A stretch of DNA of 64,000 bases from Selaginella moellendorffii. Its lineage: Eukaryota; Streptophyta; Lycopodiopsida; Selaginellales; Selaginellaceae. The notes below the pieces were generated by a model that did not search any database, was not told the origin of the DNA, and worked only from the letters and a program-made list of their open reading frames with translations. Position 1 is the first letter of the stretch. Each line of letters begins with the position of its first letter. Shown here piece after piece: positions 54,207 to 64,000 of this stretch. The stretch covers positions 387,581 to 451,580 of the forward strand of contig NW_003314300.1 in assembly GCF_000143415.4 (NCBI RefSeq), in the 5' to 3' direction. Both the position numbers and the translations under genes were made by a program.

Positions 54207-56745
54207 CTAATTTTTTGAGTTTGGAAGTATTTCTCCCCCTATGCCGTCCTTCGTCTCTACCGGGATCGCATCCAGATTTTGGGATGGCTCGCTGCATTCC
54301 GGGGTGTTTCCTTCCGCTTTGTGTGCCTGCAAACCAAAAATCCTCGCGAGATCCACCCATTGCTGCATCAAAAGTTTGCTTAAGAATGCAAAACAGAAAA
54401 TATCGATCCAATCTTACCTGCGTTCCCCAGTACGAGTTGGCTGTTCGTGCGAGGAATGAGAGTATGTTTCCAGCGAGAGGCGTCGACGCCAGAAAATAAT
54501 CTGCAATCCAGTGCTCTACTACTCCAGCGACGATCTAAGAACCAAAAGATCCACATCTTAGAACGAATGAAAAAGAAAGACACTTGATCAACTTACCTGG
54601 TATCTCAAGTTTGCCGAGAGGCCGAGGAACGTAGCATAGACCGCAGCGGTCTTGAAGATCGGAGATCTCTTGTTTGTCACTCTGGGAGCCAGCTCTGGAT
54701 TGAGTTTCCGCCGAAGATCCAGGTACGCGTTCGTGAGTGACAAAGTTCCTACGCTGGAGATGAATCCTACCGAGAAGAGCTTCACTCCTCCAAGTACAAC
54801 CGCGAGAAAACGTGTACTCGGATCCCAGTTCGTGCCAGTGTGAGCTCTCTGGAATGCGTTGTCTGGGATTGATCCTAGAAATCCCTCTAGGCCACCGACG
54901 GCCGATTCATCGTTGAAAACTCGAAACGCCAGCCTCGGAGCTGGGAGCCAGACCGTGAAGAAGTCGACGACCGATCCCCTCACCGTGTCGGTGATAACGT
55001 AGTCCAGCTCTTTCCAAAACCTGTCTTTCCTGCGCTCGTACTGTGCTATGAGTGTGGTGGTGATCGAGATGGATTCCTCGATCGCTAGCCTGTGAAGAAA
55101 TCGTGGATCGGCAAGCAATCTTTCCCTCAAACCCTGCCAAAAGTCATGCGTGAGTTAGTGGTTCCTGGAAAAGATGAAAACAAAATGCACCTGGAACCTC
55201 TTTGTGAGTTCTGCTAGAACCGGGTGCTTGTCCAGATCGAGAAAACTCTGGAGAAGCTCTGGTGATATCACTCCTCTCTCTAGTCCTGCTTGTAAATCCT
55301 ACAAAAAAGAAAGAAATCCATCAGTCCAGGAATGAAGTTTCAAGGACTAAGCGAAACCAACCTGCGGCAATGCTTCGCGCCTCCTGCCGGCGGCACTCAT
55401 CACGCGAGCAACTTCAGCACGATCAAAGCAGTTCCTGACACAAACTTTTGCCGCTGAGTACCACAAAAAGTCGGCCTGTGGCAGCTCTCCTTCTTTGCGA
55501 ATGTGCTGCCTCTCGGGATTCAGCAAGATCACAGCCTGTGTCTTCTTCGGCAGGATTGGTGCAATCCTTGACGGCAAGCCCGATCCCTTAGCTCCATACT
55601 GGACGTGCGAAGCGCCGGTTATGACAACCACTAGACCAACCGTGCCCGAGTCCACGAGTGCCTGACGAACAACTTGAGCCATTGTGTGATCCTGGACAAT
55701 CCGAGCTTGAGCAAACCGGTAAGGTCCTGGGCCGAAAGGAACCGATGCATTTGCGAGAACATCCGGCTGCAAAGACTGCTGAAAAATCTCGTACGAGAGT
55801 GCCGAACCGCGTTTGATCGGCGGACTGTATCGCTTGCGGTCGCCAACGCTCAGTCCCTGTATGCCTTTGGTTTGAACAGTGCGAAGAACTTCCGGTGGAG
55901 CACCGCATGCCATGAGTCTCACTCCATTGTCTCGGCAGTACTCCAAGAGTGGCTGGTATTGCTCCCAGCGTCCCTCGGGCCAGTCGAGTACTTGAGCCTT
56001 GAGATCAGCACTGTCGGAGCTGCGAAGAAACTATCAGTTACTCATTCACGACTTTATTTCGCTATAGTCACCTTTTGTTCATGAACTGATTGAGCGATCC
56101 TTGAAGAAGGCATGGAAACGCTTCGATCGCTAGAGTAACAGGTCTCTGCTGCTCGAAACATCTGTCTCGCAAAGCTCTCACGACTTCCAGCTCCAGCACC
56201 TGCGAACTAGACGCAAGTCCATTCTCAGATCATTCTCCAAGAGAAAAACGAAGAACTAAAGTATCAAAGTGTCGGACCTTATCGTCGGGATCCGGCACAC
56301 GCTCCGCCTCGCCAAGGTACACCACCCGAGAAGCCAGGAGCTTCTGCCATACTCGATCGCGGTTGCTCGCAATCGCTACAGGCTCTCCCAGCACCAAGGA
56401 GTCGTAAACTCGAGACTCGGCAGCTTTGTCTTCCTCCCCCAGAGACCAGAGCTTCCTCTTCTCCTTCCCGCTGGTTCCAGCCGGAGCATTCTCCACAGCT
56501 CCAGCTCCCTGGTTTTGCAAGGTCAGCGGCAAGAGAAGCGAGGCCCCCAGTAGAATCCTCCTTGTCGGCTGGAACTGGAATCCCCCTCCATCACCCTGGC
56601 ACGATTCATCGCGGCTGCACCGAGCGACCAATCTGCTCGCAATTCTAGTGTACCTCACAGCGATCCAGAAGCTTGAGCGGTGGCCGGATAGCTCGCGAGG
56701 ATGTAGAACCGATGCCGCCGAGCTCGCGGAAAGCGCTAGCGCCAT
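54207..56745 (-). CDS. RETICULATA-related protein with ChaN-like domain (RER5/RER6, BPG3 type)
   Basis: A chloroplast envelope protein that combines an N-terminal ChaN-like (DUF399, haem-binding) region with the plant DUF3411/RETICULATA region, as in Arabidopsis RER5 and RER6; mutants affect leaf greening. Several minus-strand exons start at ATG 56745. A plastid transit-like N-terminus with [13 protein letters not shown] is followed by [35 protein letters not shown] and other ChaN pieces. DUF3411 pieces are [50 protein letters not shown] and [16 protein letters not shown]. The last exon reads [17 protein letters not shown] and ends at 54207. The transcript is divergent from PACRG with a 334-bp shared upstream region. 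The overall family call is strong; exon ends near 55960-56250 are approximate. Confidence 0.85.
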
Positions 56746-57079
56746 CGCATTGCCCTAATCATCCATGGCGAGCTTGAAGGAGAGATTTGGATGGAGCTCG
56801 CGGCGCTGGCATCAGCGCCCCAGATTGACCGATCGATCGCGTGTCGCCTTTGCCCTCGTGAGGAGAGTGTCCGGCCATAATCCCGCCACGTCACGCCGCG
56901 ATAGGGGCTGCCACGTGTAGGGCTGATGGGGCATACCCTGCCGACGTGACAGGCGATGCCGGCAATCCGCCACGTCAGCGTGACCATTCGAGAGCTTCAT
57001 CCCCAGAGAGAAAAGAGAGAGCGCGCCCAGGGCAAAGGCGAGGGTGGAGGCGAGCAGCTGAGGCGCGCCTTCCACAAGA
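56746..57079. promoter_or_regulatory. bidirectional promoter with four ACGT elements
   Basis: Between the divergent RER and PACRG starts. CCACGTCAC (about 56886), CCACGTGTA (56911), CGACGTGAC (56942) and CCACGTCAG (56970) lie within 100 bp; ACGT cores bind bZIP factors. GC-rich, no ORF of note. Confidence 0.45.
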
Positions 57080-58616
57080 ATGGGGGGCGGCACGGACAAG
57101 ATCGGCGATATCGCCGGGCATTTGCTCTCGGATGAGTATTGCAACAAGCATCTCAAGGGGAAGCCGACGATGAAGAAGACCAAGCAATCGCTCTCCTGCT
57201 TCGATCAGACGCTCCCAGTCTCGGTAAGCGATCTCTCCTCGCCTCGATCTCTCTCTCAGGGCGCGCGCGCCGCTTGTGGAGACACCATTTCCTGGTTTCT
57301 CGCGGATCGGCGCCATCGCCAGGGTTTCTGGGGATTCGGCGATCGCGGGGTCGAATCCCGTTAGCCGCAAGTCTTAGTTTTTTCCTCGTGGGATTTGAAC
57401 GTTTGCCCAGCTCTGGACGACTCTCACAAGTACTTTTTTTTTTTTTTTTTCTTTGTTGGCAGATACAAAGGAAGGCCGGACGTCACAATTTGTGTCGGCT
57501 CACCGGGAAGGATTTGCCGTATTGGTCTTCCAACAATGAGTATAGGTGAGTGAGCTTAGATCCTTCTCTTTTTTCTTTTTTCTTGAGCTTTTCCTAGAGT
57601 TTTTTTCTTGGCTTTCAGCTGACAATCTTTGTGTTACAGACATAAGATGCCGAAAAAATATCCCAGCGACTTTACACGCAAGGGAGACGGTGAAAGAATC
57701 AAGCGGGGAGAGCTGCGTAAGGCTCCACCGAAGGCCGAGCCTCCAGTGGCTGGAGCATACAAAGCTCGCGACAATCCCCCCAACACTCTTGTAAGAAGAA
57801 GTGCCCAAGGCCCACGGGGATTTTCTTAAAGATCAACTGTAAATGAACTTTCTTTCATATTCTTTTTTCTCCTTTTTCGCTTGCTTGCCACTTAGATGCT
57901 TACTGACATTTTGTTGTGGTTTCCAGTTCAGGAAGCTCTACGAAAGAGGTGACTTGCCGCTCAAAGTAGATCACGGGAGCGCCAAGAACACCATCACTTG
58001 GAAGCTCGACATAAACAAGATGGACTACCACCACTATCTGCCAATCTTCTTCGATGGTATTCGGGAAAAGGAGGATCCATACAGATTCATTGCTGTCAAG
58101 GGTTGTGAAGATCTGCTGAAGGTAAATGTCTCGTACCATTTTCCTGTGGAGCGTTTTAGCTAAAGGCAGTTCGTCCAGGCAGGAGAAGGGAAAATCTTCC
58201 CTGTAATTCCGCAGTTGATTATTCCCATCAAGACCGCTCTCAACACTCGGGATCCATCCGTGATGAACATCACTTTGCAGGTAACTGTGAGTCTGTCCTT
58301 CGGAATTATTGTTTTGGTTCTTATTCCCGCAAGGTGGGAGGGTCTCTTGCAGCTTATGATGAAGCTCGTCCAGTCTGAGAAAGACGTGGGGCAATCTCTG
58401 GTTCCTTACTATCGGCAGCTCCTCCCGATCCTCAACATTTTTAAGAACGACATCCCAAACATTGGCCACAACATCGATTACGCGCAGCAAAAAAAGGCTT
58501 GCACGGGAGAGCTTGTACAGAAAACTCTCGAGATGTTTGAGCAACACGGCGGAGAGGATGCCTTCATCAACATCAAGTACATGGTGCCGACGTACGAGTC
58601 GTGTGTTATTGGGTGA
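57080..58616 (+). CDS. PACRG: PACRG-type ciliary inner-junction protein
   Basis: A 312-residue homolog of Parkin co-regulated gene protein, which with FAP20 forms the inner junction between the A and B tubules of axonemal doublets. Six exons (57080-57223, 57463-57545, 57640-57790, 57927-58121, 58179-58280, 58353-58616) stay in frame. Diagnostic pieces are [71 protein letters not shown] and [17 protein letters not shown]. The C-terminus is the most conserved part and is intact. In a land plant the only motile cilia are those of sperm, so expression in male gametophytes is expected. The N-terminal 100 residues (Lys-rich, with [17 protein letters not shown]) are lineage-variable. Spacing from YYRQ matches animal PACRG. 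Confidence 0.93.
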
Positions 58617-59858
58617 TTAGTCTTTCTTTTTTTCTGAGATACAAAATGTTTATGGAGCAATACATTAAACACATTTAACGATGTTATAATAATAAGTAAA
58701 TAAATAAATCAAGATTTTCTTTTAACTCAAATATGTTGTTGTGCCATTATTTTATCAAAGGTACAGCAAGGGGGTGTGCTAAACAAAGTCAAAAACTTTA
58801 TGTACATAATAGGTATTATACCAGATATTCTCATAAATTCCATTCTCACAAATCTGAGTTTATATTTCAGCCATGAATATACTTTACTTAAGAGTATATC
58901 AATTAATATATGCTAATTTCAATTATTAAATACACTAATGCTCTCTTTCAAATATACATATTGGTTTATATATTTAATTTATAGTTATTAATAAAATATA
59001 CTGTAGAATTGATCATAAGCCCATTGGCTATAGAATACAAATATTATTTTAATAAATAAAATTGTTTTAATTAACTAAAAGAGATAATTATTTAAAATAT
59101 TTTGTAAAATATAAAATTATAATTTTCTTATTTACAGTTAAATTTATTTTCAACAAATTCAGCAGTAAAAGAATCTTCATGTTTATAACAATCTGCAAAT
59201 GACCAAAATTCTAATCATGATCACCTTTAGTTTTATATTCTGCAGTGTTTGGAAAAACAACTAATTAATAAAGCTTATAATTTATTCTAAAATCAACAAC
59301 TTAGGATTTTGATCTGTTCCAATTTCAAGGAATAAGGATTTCTTATATATAAAAACATTTACATCTCTATCATACTTATCAAAATAAATATTTAAATCAC
59401 AAGTCACAAGTTTTTCTAAAGAATCATTCAAATAATTAATACCTTCATTTTAACCAGGATCTAGTTAAATATAATTTAGAGAAATATATAATGTGAGAAT
59501 AAAATTGGATTGATCAATTAAATATACTAAAAATACACACTTCTTCCCTCAGAGGAAAAAAAAGAGGTAAAGTGGTGAATGTAGTATGCTCTTCTTTCTT
59601 TCCTTTGTTTTGGAGAAGTGTTAGATGCATTGATTGATGTGAATTCTTGTCAATGTTATGGGGGCTAGTGCTTATGTGGCTCTTCACAAGAACCCTCCCC
59701 TTATGAACAGAGCCCAAATTTTATGCTCAATTTTAAATATCCAACTATTCATTATACTATTAATTCATTTGTGTGCCATTTGGATATTATAGAAGACATG
59801 TCCAATGTCATTGGCATTTCTATAAATATTAAATATTTTCTTTAAGGGTTATTTCTAA
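58617..59858. other. AT-rich intergenic DNA
   Basis: Very AT-rich, no coding signal. Nothing recognised beyond homopolymer and ATA-rich stretches. Confidence 0.5.
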
Positions 59859-60308
59859 ATGAAACTCTTAATTAGTATTATAATCTTATGTAGTTTGAGT
59901 GTTCTGCAATGCCTTGGTTATTCAAGTCCAGCTCTAGAAAGATGTTATGATAGGGAGCCACATAGAGAAGTTTCTATGGGTTTTGTATGTCAGTCTATAC
60001 GTCAATTAACCTTACGATGGGCAGGATCACCTTATCATACTACTTATGTAATACTAGGAAGAGGTTATAGAATTTATATGAAAGTAGAAACATGGAGAGC
60101 TCATGATCAAAATAGGAATGTTACTGAAAATGATATTGTTGAAGCTTTTAATTTTATTATTAGAAATTGCATATCTCGTGGCTATGGTGGAGAAGTTTTT
60201 TTCCAAGATCAATCTATTTTTATAACTATACACATATTACCAAGAGATGAACTGTCTACACTATTAAATATTTTTCCAGAATCAATCTTGAGTGTTTGTA
60301 ACTTTTAA
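59859..60308 (+). CDS. unrecognised small secreted protein
   Basis: A 149-residue single-exon ORF. It starts with a strong signal peptide (LLISIIILCSLSVLQCLGYS). The mature part has cysteines in ERCYDREP, GFVCQSIRQ, IRNCISRG and near the end (LSVCNF), plus one N-glycosylation sequon (NVTENDI). The region IVEAFNFIIRNCISRGYGGE followed by FFQDQSIFITIHIL reads like an alpha-beta core, superficially like small secreted effector/defence proteins of fungi and plants; no family is claimed. Codons end mostly in A or T, unlike the GC-rich neighbours, and the gene sits alone in AT-rich DNA. It could be a recent acquisition or just an ORF in AT-rich sequence, but its signal peptide and spaced Cys argue for a gene. 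Confidence 0.5.
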   Translation: MKLLISIIILCSLSVLQCLGYSSPALERCYDREPHREVSMGFVCQSIRQLTLRWAGSPYHTTYVILGRGYRIYMKVETWRAHDQNRNVTENDIVEAFNFIIRNCISRGYGGEVFFQDQSIFITIHILPRDELSTLLNIFPESILSVCNF

Positions 60309-60959
60309 GTGATAGTGGTTGCTATTGATTATTTTCTAAATCCAAAATTTTTAAAGAGGGAAAATTGATTTAGATGATACATTAATAATATCAAAGCTAT
60401 ATTACTATAAAATATTTTATTTAATAAAAAATTACTAGTGTAATCATTGTATTGATGTAGATTTTGCTCCAAATGTGCTTAGGCCTTCCAAACTGACAAA
60501 CAGCTCATACATATTCCTTGGAGATGTCAAGAGCTTGTCATCAAGAAGGGAAGATGACAAAACTACTAATAAATTACTAAAACAATAGAGGAAAAGATCT
60601 TAAAAACCCCATTTTTATTAGGCTATAAAAACTAATCTAGTTTGACCCAAAGCTAATCCATAAATTTAATTTAGTTATGGGTATATACTAATTCTATATA
60701 CCCATATATGTGTATAGTTGGTATTGAGTGCAAATCCTATGAGCAAAGTTTTGAGGTTTGACTTGCACTTTGGCCAATAATGGTGAATATATTTCTCAAG
60801 AGATAGCAAATATATCATATCATCCCCCCCTCTAATGCTGAGAACTGAGCAACAACTGAAAGTGTGCAATACCAAGCTTAGATATATATCATTAATGAAA
60901 ATTTGCAACCAGCTTAATTAAGCATACCTAGCCTTAGAAGGAGTTTTTGTTTTATTGTT
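60309..60959. other. AT-rich intergenic DNA
   Basis: No gene. A C-rich run near 60825 followed by CTAATGCTGAGAACTGAGCA resembles the flank seen in retroelement remnants nearby. Confidence 0.4.
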
Positions 60960-62420
60960 TTGCACTAGCTAATAACAAAAACACTTGCATATTGAACATT
61001 AGTCCATTAATATCACTATATAATAGCTTATTATGTTTGGCCAACACCTTTACTACCATGCTTATATATTGGTTCTATTTCAGTCCCATTAGTTATTTAT
61101 GAAAAGTATTTAGGTCTGTCAGTTAGGTATATTTATGGGATGAAAAGATTGTCTTGAATACAATAGTATTATTCCTATGTCCAGATTTGCAATATAACAC
61201 CATTATATATTAGTAAGTTTTTGAGATTGTTAATTCCTAGATTATGTATAGTTGACTTACCTGAGACATTGTTTAGCTTCTCGCTAGGCATGTTTATCCA
61301 TGTTTTGCATTTGGTTTGGATCTAAGTTCAAGTTTAAAATCATACTAGGTGATAATATCCTCATGTTAAATCATTAATATGTTGAAATATCACTAAACTG
61401 GCTTTATTTTATATATTAGTTTTGGCACTAGGATGCTAAAAGCTTTATGACTATTTTAGTATTTCTTTGTGCTCATATTTCTACTTCCTTTGGATATACG
61501 TTTGGGAGTTTAGCTTCATCTCTTCATTTAGTAGACCAAGTCCCTAACATTTAAGTCTTACTTGATTATCCTTGACACATGTATCCATGAGTTAGATTCC
61601 ATTTGATGGTTATCCTAAAGTAATTTACCATAGGAAAACCACATGCTATATTTGGTATTAGAAACTATATTTAAGTGAGTATTGTATAATGAGATTGGGC
61701 AATTAATCTTATTGCAAATTCAGAGATAAAAATAATGATCCAAGTGAGTATATATTTAGTTGTTATAGCTTTGCATATGTCCCTAAGTACAGATTTTAGT
61801 ATGTACTATTTTATACCATATTGTATGAGCTTTTGCTTGGACTTATTAATTTGAGTTGCTCACATAATATGGTATAAAGAGGTAACTAAAATCCATACCT
61901 AAAGAACAGCTGCAAAGTCATAACACCCAAACGTGTACCCACTCAAATCATTAATTTCATCTCTATATATGTAACAAAATTAATTGCCCAATCTCATTGG
62001 ATAATACTCATTAAGACTCATTCTCTTATACCAAATGTAGCACATGTCCTTCACCATATGGTGCTTTACTATAGGATAATCACAGAGTGGAACTTAAACC
62101 CCCACATGCTAAATGCCATATGTCCAAAGGCAATGGAGTGGAACCCATTTAGCTCCATTTTGTGTGATGGTTTTGGCATTGGGATGCTGGATACTCAGGA
62201 GTTAATTTTTGGGACATAAATATGCTTAATTAGCAAATATAAACACTTCCATAAATAACCATTGAGATTGGATAGGACAACATATAAGGCATGATAGTGA
62301 GTGTATCTTAATAGACATAATAAGCTATCATTTAGCAAATATTAAGGAACCAAGCTCAATATTGCAAGGGTTCCTAATACTATCAAGTGTAAGCCAACAT
62401 ATAAATTTCTCATACCAGGT
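60960..62420. repeat. large inverted repeat of dispersed-repeat copies
   Basis: The left arm (60960-61830) is the reverse complement of the same family as the right side. The centre pairs TTTTATACCATATTGTATGAGC (61809-61830) with GCTCACATAATATGGTATAAAG (61858-61879) around a 27-nt loop. The right arm (61858-62420) lost an internal part relative to the left. Matches such as GGGCAATTAATCTTATT (left) with AATTAATTGCCC (right) support it. Confidence 0.7.
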
Positions 62421-62424
62421 TGAC

Positions 62425-63520
62425 TATGTTGTAGCACATGTGGTTTTCACTCTTTATCCTATGATGATTTACCATAGGATAACCACGAAGTAGAACCTAA
62501 ACCCTCAATGTGCCACGTGTCATATGCCACATGCCATATGTCAAATGACAATGAAACAAAACCTGAGTTTCAAGGCCTTGAGCCATTGAATGAAGGAATA
62601 GAGCTAAACTCCTAAGCATGGAGCCAAAGAGCGAAGGAACCAAAGCATGGAGTGACTTAGAACAATATTAAAGTATCTAGCATCCTAATGTTATAATTAG
62701 CATGTAAAACGGAGCTAAATGAAGTTTGGTGCTATTTTAGCATATTGGTAGCCTAATTTGAGGATATGGGTACTCCATCGATATGGAGCTTAGGCTTAGA
62801 CCCAAGTCGGATGTAGAACAAGGATAGACACATAAGTGAGAGCTAAACTATACCTCAGATTAATCAGCCATGCTTAACCTATTCACTATCTTTACTTTAC
62901 ATTTGGAACCCCCAACCACCCCTCCCCCCCTTGAGGACCACACATTTTGGACTTTCACCCCTTGTCACCTTTAATACCAAGAGTTAGTCTTTGGAATAAG
63001 CACAAAAGTTATTAAATGTAGAATTGTGTTAGATTGCGAATTTGGACATGAGACTAACACCATTGTGTTCAATACAATCTTTACATTTTATAGATATACC
63101 AAAATAAATTAGCAAATCTAGACACTTTCTATAAATAGTAATTGGGACTGAATAGGACCAACACATGAGGCATGATAGCAAAGGTGTTTGACAGACATGG
63201 TAAGCTATCATCTGGCAATATTGAAGGACCAAGCTCAATATCGCAAGGGTTCCTAATACTAGTAAGTGCAAGCCAACATGTGAGCTTTTCATATTGAGTT
63301 GAGTACGCTCAACAAAAAACACATAGAAGTTCCTACTTTATATTCATTCAACATAAGTACATACATGATAATCAATTTCTCAACTAGATTAGGTGGAAAC
63401 TAATAAAATGTCTAGCAATACCAACCTTCTGTTATTATGGCAGTAAGGAAAATATATCCGAAAGGACTAACCGACAAATAAATATTGATACTTGTAGTCA
63501 TATTCGTAACACTCTCCCCC
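62425..63520 (+). repeat. dispersed repeat, copy C
   Basis: Best-preserved copy of the family at 26560 and 28900, and partner of the left inverted arm at 60960. It has GAGCTTAGGCTTAGACCCAA, a C-rich run at 62925, GACTTTCACC, TTAGATTGCGAATTTGGACA and an end GATACTTGTAGTCATATTCG. Probably a retroelement LTR or internal remnant. Confidence 0.6.
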
Positions 63521-63833
63521 CCCTTAAGGAAGATTGATGTCCTTATCAATACACACTCTAGTCTAAACCACTAATAAGGAAACAACTCTAGAAAAAGTTC
63601 ATGGTGATCACACTATGTAAGAAATGCACCAACTTAAATAAGTTAGAGTAACCTCTCCATCTAATACAAATGTGCTACAACTTAGACACCTTCTGACTAT
63701 AACTGATAAGGAAATGATTAATGGAGTTAGCTGCATATAAAGAACCAACTCCCTGAGGTGTCGAAGGCTAAAGGATCTCTGAAAGCATGACCAAAATGAT
63801 AAAGAGTTCATTGGATGAGATTGAATCATAGAT
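63521..63833. other. AT-rich DNA after the dispersed repeat
   Basis: A C-rich block (about 63514) then CTTAAGGAAGATTGATGTC; minus-strand ORF at 63608-63829 is probably spurious. No gene was recognised. Confidence 0.3.
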
Positions 63834-63956
63834 CAAGTTCGAGACTGACTTTGAGACCAAGTTCGAGACTGAATCCAAGTCTGAGTCCGAGTTGGAGACT
63901 AAGTCTGAGGTCGAGTCCGAGATTGAGTCCAAGATCGAGTCTGAGACCGAGTCCGA
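63834..63956 (+). repeat. 12-bp minisatellite (GAGTCCGAGACT-like)
   Basis: About ten imperfect units (GAGTCCGAGNCT, AAGTTCGAGACT, etc.) keep a 6/12-bp period. One frame is open and gives alternating Glu with Ser/Thr/Val (for example ETKSEVESEIESKIESETES), then TAA at about 63962. Confidence 0.7.
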
Positions 63957-64000
63957 ATACTAATACAGGTCATAGGGTGAAAGCCCAAAGCGTGTGTCTC

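Noticed and set aside
57325-57370. tRNA T-arm-like sequence (GGGGTCGAATCCCG)
   Set aside because: No matching acceptor, D or anticodon arms upstream; it lies in the first PACRG intron.
63029-63322. 97-residue minus-strand ORF
   Set aside because: Inside the dispersed repeat; other copies do not keep it open.

Overview
This window is nuclear DNA of a seed-free vascular plant, most probably the spikemoss Selaginella (inferred from content, not looked up). Genes are compact, with introns of about 50-100 bp and GC-rich exons. PPR genes are prominent. There is a PACRG-type flagellar gene, expected in plants with swimming sperm and absent from flowering plants. AT-rich retroelement-derived repeats lie between the gene islands.

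Region by region. 1-16.97 kb is a dense island: an alpha/beta hydrolase, a PLS-type PPR protein, a histidine-rich ZIP zinc transporter (IAR1/ZIP7 type) with a tRNA-Arg(UCG) just upstream, three small secreted-peptide precursors (two with clear PSY-type sulfated-tyrosine motifs, one PSY-like), an IST3/RBMX2-like RRM-CCCH splicing factor, an unrecognised type I membrane protein, a histidine-phosphatase protein, a GT61 glycosyltransferase and an RBP45/47-type protein with three RRMs. 17-31 kb is repeat-rich: a four-copy tandem repeat, short LTR elements, a rearranged TRS120 pseudogene, a gag relic and an assembly gap. 31-36 kb carries two head-to-head PPR genes 97 bp apart. At 39-40.6 kb lies a P-loop NTPase gene with a frameshift.

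41.2-44.8 kb holds the most unusual locus. Fourteen exons splice in frame into a 953-residue protein that joins a complete CobB/CbiA-like (cobyrinate a,c-diamide synthase) domain to a BtuF-like corrinoid-binding domain. The glutaminase nucleophile Cys is Ala and the catalytic His appears to be Arg. Land plants are not known to make cobalamin, so the substrate is an open question.

46-58.6 kb is a second gene island: a DUF688 protein, a thylakoid FtsH2/8-type protease, a UDP-glycosyltransferase, a RETICULATA-related/ChaN-domain chloroplast protein and PACRG. 58.6-64 kb is AT-rich, with one isolated ORF for a small secreted protein, a large inverted repeat about 0.87 kb per arm, and a 12-bp minisatellite at the edge.

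The genes do not form an operon-like pathway. Several are chloroplast- or organelle-directed (FtsH, RER/ChaN, probably the PPR proteins), and several neighbours share short bidirectional promoters. Exon boundaries were placed by hand from GT-AG sites and frame continuity; family names come from motif recognition without a database search.
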